The position numbers and the translations under genes were made by a program. Source: JAVVWB01 sp036652335 (GTDB taxonomy: Bacteria > Synergistota > Synergistia > Synergistales > Synergistaceae). Taken from it: a stretch of DNA of 64,000 nt. Under the pieces are notes generated by a model. That model did no database searches and was not told the origin of the DNA. It was given only the letters and a program-made list of their open reading frames with translations. This document shows positions 60,062 to 64,000 of this stretch, one piece after another (position 1 is the first letter of the stretch; every line of letters begins with the position of its first letter). The stretch spans positions 186,001 through 250,000 of the forward strand of contig JAVVWB010000001.1 of NCBI GenBank assembly GCA_036652335.1, read 5' to 3'.

Positions 60062-60610
60062 TTGTTAGAAGATTTATCTGCTCACGTGCTTGATATTGCA
60101 GAAAACAGCGTGAGAGCGAAAAGTACAGAAGTCTTTGTAACAGTGGAAGAAAAAAAATCTAGAAACTTATTATTATTTTCAGTTTCAGATAATGGCTGTG
60201 GAATGACTGAAGATTTTATAAAAAAAGTGACAGACCCTTTCACTACCACAAGGACAACCAGAAAAGTAGGAATGGGACTGCCATTCCTCAAACAATCGGC
60301 AGAATTGTGTGACGGGACTTTTTTGCTTCGTTCAGAAGTTGGTGTTGGAACGACGACTACTGCTACCTTTGCACTAAACAACATAGACACGCCTCCGATG
60401 GGAAACATTGCAGATAGCGTCATGACATTGATAATGGGTTCTCCTGATATACACTGGGTATACATACACAAGACAGACAATGGTGAATTCAAATTTGATT
60501 TAGACGAAGTAGTTGAAGCCCTAGATGGAGACAAATCTTTGTTAGTTACTCCTGACGTTGGTTTGTGGCTACAAAACACCTTAGAAGAGGGGATAAAAGA
60601 ACTCTACTAA
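60062..60610 (+). CDS. ATP-binding (HATPase_c) protein
   Basis: TTG 60062 lies 8 nt after AAGGAG; a GTG at 60053 overlaps that site. The 182-residue protein is a GHKL ATPase domain: LDIAENSVRAKSTEVFV (N box), VSDNGCGMTEDFIKKVTDPFTTTR (G1 box) and GMGLPFLKQSAEL (G2 box). It has no HisKA, sensor or receiver. The last 60 residues are an acidic extension. It resembles stand-alone ATPases linked to [FeFe]-hydrogenase gene clusters or anti-sigma factors, but no such partner is present. Confidence 0.85.
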   Translation: MLEDLSAHVLDIAENSVRAKSTEVFVTVEEKKSRNLLLFSVSDNGCGMTEDFIKKVTDPFTTTRTTRKVGMGLPFLKQSAELCDGTFLLRSEVGVGTTTTATFALNNIDTPPMGNIADSVMTLIMGSPDIHWVYIHKTDNGEFKFDLDEVVEALDGDKSLLVTPDVGLWLQNTLEEGIKELY

Positions 60611-60632
60611 AAGATAAAAAGCACGTTAGCCC

Positions 60633-60661
60633 TTACCGATTTACCCCTGTTGTGTTATAAT
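60633..60661 (+). promoter_or_regulatory. Promoter of 6S RNA
   Basis: TTACCG (60633-60638), a 17-nt spacer and TATAAT (60656-60661), about 7 bp before the expected RNA start. Confidence 0.65.
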
Positions 60662-60667
60662 TACATA

Positions 60668-60863
60668 CAGGCAGACAATGTGCTTAATAACCCTGCATAG
60701 TGCGTGGAATATGGGTTGTGTCTTGAGCCAACAAACAATCCCGGCTGAACTTTTATACGTTAGCAGTGGAGACCTTTACGGTTACCGAGTGATACGAGCG
60801 AGTTCTAATCCTTGTCTTAGGAGCGGGTCAAGACCTCCCGTACACGGCATTGCGGGGTTTTTT
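60668..60863 (+). ncRNA. ssrS: 6S RNA
   Basis: A structured RNA of about 196 nt fills the gap between two genes. The closing arms CCCTGCA/TGCGGGG pair near both ends; GTCTTGA and TCAAGAC pair over 7 bp; TGAGCC lies after the first arm as in other 6S RNAs; and GAAC/GTTC pairs flank an inner stem. The large asymmetric region around CCAACAAACAATCCCGG opposite CTTGTCTTAGGAG would be the open bubble that mimics a promoter. The end GCGGGGTTTTTTAT is a terminator. 6S RNA binds sigma-70 RNA polymerase in stationary phase. The exact ends are estimates. Confidence 0.82.
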
Positions 60864-60914
60864 ATACCCTTTTGAGTTACATATACAATTGAGATAGTCC
60901 TACAGGAGGAACTT

Positions 60915-61907
60915 ATGAGCGTAAAACATCCATTTTGGCACCCTTCAGAAGCAAAAGCATTTATATTAGATTGGGACGGTGTAATTGCCGATACAAAACT
61001 AGACTTTACCGAAATTAGAAACAACTACTTTGGTGGAGATAATGTGCTTTTACTAGAAGAAGCGAACAAACTGCCTGGGGATGAAAAAGCAAAACTCCTA
61101 AGTGACATCGAAAAACTCGAAATAGCAGGAGCAGAAAACGCAACCTTAATAGACGGTGCAATAAACCTCATCGACTGGTTAGAAGCTAACGACAAAAAAT
61201 GGTGCATAGTTTCACGTAATTGTGAAAAGGCGATAGAAATTGCTGCAAAAAAATTAAACATAACACTTCCCAAACACCTCTTTCACCGAGACAACTCAGC
61301 CTACAACAAGCCAGATCAGAGAGCTTTTATAGAAGCAGCAAAACAAATGGAAGTTTCAATAAATGACTGCGTCTCTGTAGGTGACTTTATATACGACATA
61401 ATGTGTGCCAGAAAGTCTGGTGCTAGATCTATATTAGTGCAAAGAGACATGCCAGAGTGGGATGAATGGACAGACTCTTCATACCTCACACTATGTGATT
61501 TTGTAGAAGAGCTAAAAGAACCGAAAAAGCTAATTCCATGGGAATACAAAGAAATATATGCTAAGCGTGGAGAGAGATGGTTTAATGCAGTAGAAAAGGC
61601 AATATTTATGTTGCCAGACAGCACATCTCCGACCCTTGACTGCTGGCTTAACAGGGCTGCAGCATTTGGCATAAAATCAATATATGTAGACAAAAATATA
61701 ATCTTTACTGCAACTGATTGGAAAAACAACTCATCATTCCCAATATCATCAATGGGGCGTCCTATGTACGAAGTAGTTGAAGAATTTCTAAAGGCACGCT
61801 TCCCCAAAATAAACGTAATATCAGAATTAAAAGAAGGCGAAGAGCCGCTTAAAGCTTCCAAAAATTCATTAGACCTAATGAGATTTATAGAGAGAAAAAT
61901 ATTCTAA
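60915..61907 (+). CDS. HAD-superfamily hydrolase
   Basis: The 330-residue protein has an N-terminal HAD domain (about 14-200): motif I LDWDGVIADT, motif II WCIVSRNCEKA, and motifs III/IV CVSVGDFIYDIMCARKSGARSILV. A further 130 residues have no recognised domain. The family includes phosphoglycolate-type phosphatases. The substrate is unknown. AGGAGG precedes the ATG. rarA begins 8 bp after its stop, so the two are one operon. Confidence 0.85.
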   Translation: MSVKHPFWHPSEAKAFILDWDGVIADTKLDFTEIRNNYFGGDNVLLLEEANKLPGDEKAKLLSDIEKLEIAGAENATLIDGAINLIDWLEANDKKWCIVSRNCEKAIEIAAKKLNITLPKHLFHRDNSAYNKPDQRAFIEAAKQMEVSINDCVSVGDFIYDIMCARKSGARSILVQRDMPEWDEWTDSSYLTLCDFVEELKEPKKLIPWEYKEIYAKRGERWFNAVEKAIFMLPDSTSPTLDCWLNRAAAFGIKSIYVDKNIIFTATDWKNNSSFPISSMGRPMYEVVEEFLKARFPKINVISELKEGEEPLKASKNSLDLMRFIERKIF

Positions 61908-61915
61908 AAAATAAA

Positions 61916-63250
61916 ATGGAAAAGCAAAATTTGTTTGAATTTTCTTCTGAAAACGAAAATAAATCAACCTTTGAAACACCTCTTGCAGACAGAATGCGTC
62001 CAGCAAATCTGGATGAATATGCCGGGCAAACTCACATCGTAGGTGCAAATGCTCCTTTGCGTTCAATGCTAAATGGTGGCAAAGTACCTAGCTGTATATT
62101 ATATGGTCCTCCCGGTGTAGGAAAAACTTCCCTTGTACGCCTCATGGCAAAAGCCACAGACAGAGAACTTCTCGAAATAAACGCAGTCAGTGCTAAGGTA
62201 GAGACACTTCGCACCTTAGTAGAAAATGCACAGAACGTCAAAAGAATGACAGGTCGTTCGGCTATTGCATTTGTAGACGAAATATATCACTTCAACTCAA
62301 AACAGCAAAACGTACTACTCCCTCACGTTGAGACCGGCGACATAATACTTGTCGGCACAACTACAGAAAACCCCTGGTTTGAAATAAATAAAACACTTTT
62401 ATCTAGAATGATAGTCTATACACTAAAACCGTTAAATGAAAATGAACTATTTTCATTATTGCGACGTGCATTAGAAAACAAAGAAAAAGGTCTAGGAATG
62501 CTTGAAGTTGAAGCAACGGATGAAGTCATAATGAAAATAGTCTCTCTTGCAAGTGGCGACGCAAGACAAGCCCTAACGAGACTAGAAGTATCTGCTTCAT
62601 CTGTAGCTCTCTCTGGAGGCAAAACATTAACAGAAGAAATTGTAAGCAAAAGCACAGGAGTAGCTACACAAAGATACGACAGACAATCAAACGACCACTA
62701 TGCTGTAATATCAGCACTAATAAAAAGCATAAGAGGTTCTGATCCTGATGCTGCTGTATACTGGCTATCAAGAATGCTTGTAGCAGGGAACGACATAAGA
62801 TTTATATGTAGACGTCTTTGCATCTCTGCTGCAGAAGACATAGGGCTTGCAGACCCAATGGCACTAATAATGGCACAAAACACATCTGCTGCAGTAGACA
62901 GAGTAGGACTCCCTGAAGCTCGAATAATACTAGCAGAGGCAGTCATATACCTTGCATGTGCACCAAAAAGCAACAGTGCATACAATGCAATAAACAGCGC
63001 AATAGCTTCAGTAGAAAGTGGAGACCTAATGGAAGTCCCGTCTCATCTGCGTAATGATGGACAAGGATACATATACCCTCATGACTTCCCAAACCACTGG
63101 GTTGCACAAGCATACTTGCCTAAGCCTACACGTTTTTACGAACCAACAGAACTGGGCTACGAACAACGCATAAAAGAAAGACTAAAACATTTCTGGAAAA
63201 GATTTGTAGAAAAAACAGAAAAAGCAGAAAAGACAGACCAAAAAGCATAA
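61916..63250 (+). CDS. rarA: Replication-associated recombination protein RarA (MgsA)
   Basis: The 444-residue clamp-loader-type AAA+ ATPase has LADRMRPANLDEYAGQTHIVG, Walker A YGPPGVGKTSLVRLM, Walker B FVDEIYHFNSKQQN, sensor 1 GTTTENPWFEIN, the arginine finger LLSRM, and the MgsA C-terminal half (LPEARIILAEAVIYLACAPKSN, PSHLRNDGQGYIYPHDFPNHWVAQ). It acts at stalled replication forks. The ribosome site is weak (AAAAAATAAA), so expression may be coupled to the HAD gene. Confidence 0.94.
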   Translation: MEKQNLFEFSSENENKSTFETPLADRMRPANLDEYAGQTHIVGANAPLRSMLNGGKVPSCILYGPPGVGKTSLVRLMAKATDRELLEINAVSAKVETLRTLVENAQNVKRMTGRSAIAFVDEIYHFNSKQQNVLLPHVETGDIILVGTTTENPWFEINKTLLSRMIVYTLKPLNENELFSLLRRALENKEKGLGMLEVEATDEVIMKIVSLASGDARQALTRLEVSASSVALSGGKTLTEEIVSKSTGVATQRYDRQSNDHYAVISALIKSIRGSDPDAAVYWLSRMLVAGNDIRFICRRLCISAAEDIGLADPMALIMAQNTSAAVDRVGLPEARIILAEAVIYLACAPKSNSAYNAINSAIASVESGDLMEVPSHLRNDGQGYIYPHDFPNHWVAQAYLPKPTRFYEPTELGYEQRIKERLKHFWKRFVEKTEKAEKTDQKA

Positions 63251-63319
63251 AATTTGCAACATTGATTTACAGAAACAAGTAACAAAATAAAACTAAATTC
63301 TATTGTGGGAGAGAAAACG

Positions 63320-63562
63320 ATGAACTTAAACAGCCTAGTAAATGACATGAGAGAAAAAAAAGACGTCACTGACTCAAAAATGGCACACATAGATGAAGTC
63401 TATACAAAATTGGCAAAAAAAGACACCACTCTTACAAAAGTTCAAATCGCATATATGTTATATGGCCCGGCAGGACTAGAACTCATGGGAGTAACTCCTG
63501 AGGAATATAACTACACAGACACACCAATGGGAAAAGGGCTAGTATTTAAAGAAAATAAATAA
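63320..63562 (+). CDS. Small conserved-looking protein of unknown function
   Basis: ATG 63320 follows GGGAGAG; a GTG at 63305 is in frame but includes that site. The 80-residue soluble product is helical at the start (LNSLVNDMREKKDVTDSKMAHIDEVYTKLA), with a YMLYGPAGLELMG centre. No family was recognised. It lies 70 bp after rarA and ends before a terminator. Confidence 0.65.
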   Translation: MNLNSLVNDMREKKDVTDSKMAHIDEVYTKLAKKDTTLTKVQIAYMLYGPAGLELMGVTPEEYNYTDTPMGKGLVFKENK

Positions 63563-63621
63563 AAAATAAACAAAAAAGCAAAACAAAAAAGTAAAACAAA
63601 AAACTAAAAAACAAAATAAAA

Positions 63622-63660
63622 AAATAGAGAGACCTCTAAAAACATAGTCTCTCTATATTT
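63622..63660 (+). terminator. Terminator after the small-protein gene
   Basis: ATAGAGAGAC (63624-63633) pairs with GTCTCTCTAT (63647-63656), with a 13-nt loop, followed by ATTTTATT. Confidence 0.78.
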
Positions 63661-63686
63661 TATTCATCTACATATTCATAACTGAC

Positions 63687-64000
63687 CTACTCGACAACAA
63701 ACAATTCTCCCTCAATATTAGCAAAGACAATCTTATTAGATGTAACTGCTGGTGTAGTCGGTATCTCGTCTTTTGAATTAAAAGACCAAACGAGCCGCCC
63801 TGTTGCAGCGCTTAATGCAACTAAATCACCGCTATTTGTGCCGAAATAAATATTGCCCTTTGAAGCTGATGGGGAAGAATAAATCGCTTGCTTTGCTCTA
63901 TACTTCCACATAAAAGTACCATTTGAAGCGTTTAATGCTGTAAGGTCGCCCTTAATATTTCCAAAAAACACCTTATTATTCAGCACAAGTGGAGAAGTAT
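63687..64000 (-). CDS. PQQ-type beta-propeller repeat protein, 5' part outside window
   Basis: The frame is open to the window edge; the visible 103 residues are the C-terminus. Three blades are recognisable by the repeated pattern NNKVFFGNIKGDLTALNASNG, GNIYFGTNSGDLVALSAATG and NKIVFANIEGELFVVE, each followed by W-x-F/Y. This is the PQQ/BamB-like beta-propeller repeat. The role may be outer-membrane assembly or quinoprotein-like, which the fragment cannot settle. The stop is TAG at 63687. Confidence 0.75.
   Translation of the reverse strand, partial: TSPLVLNNKVFFGNIKGDLTALNASNGTFMWKYRAKQAIYSSPSASKGNIYFGTNSGDLVALSAATGRLVWSFNSKDEIPTTPAVTSNKIVFANIEGELFVVE

Noticed and set aside
60678..60875. 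65-residue open frame over the 6S RNA
   Set aside because: No ribosome site and the region folds as a structured RNA; the frame is a by-product.
1..64000. CRISPR array or intact insertion sequence
   Set aside because: No regularly spaced repeats, no cas genes and no transposase were found.

Overview
The window is AT-rich bacterial chromosome, densely packed, from an anaerobe. The best guess is a low-GC member of Synergistota. Reasons: TrmD is fused to a second RNA-methyltransferase domain, a GH57 domain is fused to an alpha-glucan phosphorylase, an RsmB / PASTA / Rpe / RodZ-like block and an LpxB-related gene are present, and selenocysteine is used. No rRNA or marker alignment was possible, so an anaerobic Firmicute relative is not excluded.

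Layout: (1) 1-7.1 kb holds a nitroreductase-like gene cut by the window edge, comB, a methyltransferase broken by an in-frame TAG, an HNH nuclease, a DUF1998 helicase, a metallo-beta-lactamase protein and a DtxR-type repressor. (2) 7.1-9.8 kb is a metY-metX operon behind a Met-rich leader peptide and an intrinsic terminator. (3) 9.9-18.6 kb holds a DUF554 protein, glutamate dehydrogenase, a large hybrid histidine kinase with an in-frame TAG, a dicarboxylate symporter and a peroxiredoxin with UGA at the catalytic position. (4) 18.7-26.8 kb carries core genes on the minus strand: remB-like, gyrB, ylxM, ffh, rpsP, khpA, rimM, trmD, rplS and tRNA-Leu(GAG). (5) 26.9-37.3 kb is mostly plus strand: LpxB-like, DegT aminotransferase, Zn protease, rsmB-PASTA-rpe-rodZ, tRNA-Ser(UGA), a pseudopilin and secreted proteins. 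(6) 37.3-49.7 kb is mostly minus strand: an alaR/alaT-like pair, a second selenoprotein (ArsC/Spx-like), DUF134-Mrp, msrAB, iscR-nifS-nifU-MOSC, and a T-box operon with a LeuA-like protein lacking its metal ligands followed by a TIM-barrel/acyl-CoA ligase fusion. (7) 50.1-64 kb holds proC-proB-proA, a cytidylate-kinase-like gene, the glycogen genes glgC/glgA/GH57-glgP, a 6S RNA, a HAD protein, rarA and the end of a PQQ-repeat protein.

Themes that link the genes: sulfur and redox metabolism (metX/metY, msrAB, two selenoproteins, Fe-S assembly, Mrp); amino-acid-controlled attenuation (a Met leader peptide and a T-box whose likely CUC specifier matches the tRNA-Leu(GAG) in the same window); and recoding (two UGA-Sec genes, two genes with in-frame UAG, one gene with an apparent AUU start). 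The base composition of the plus strand also switches several times along the window independently of gene direction.
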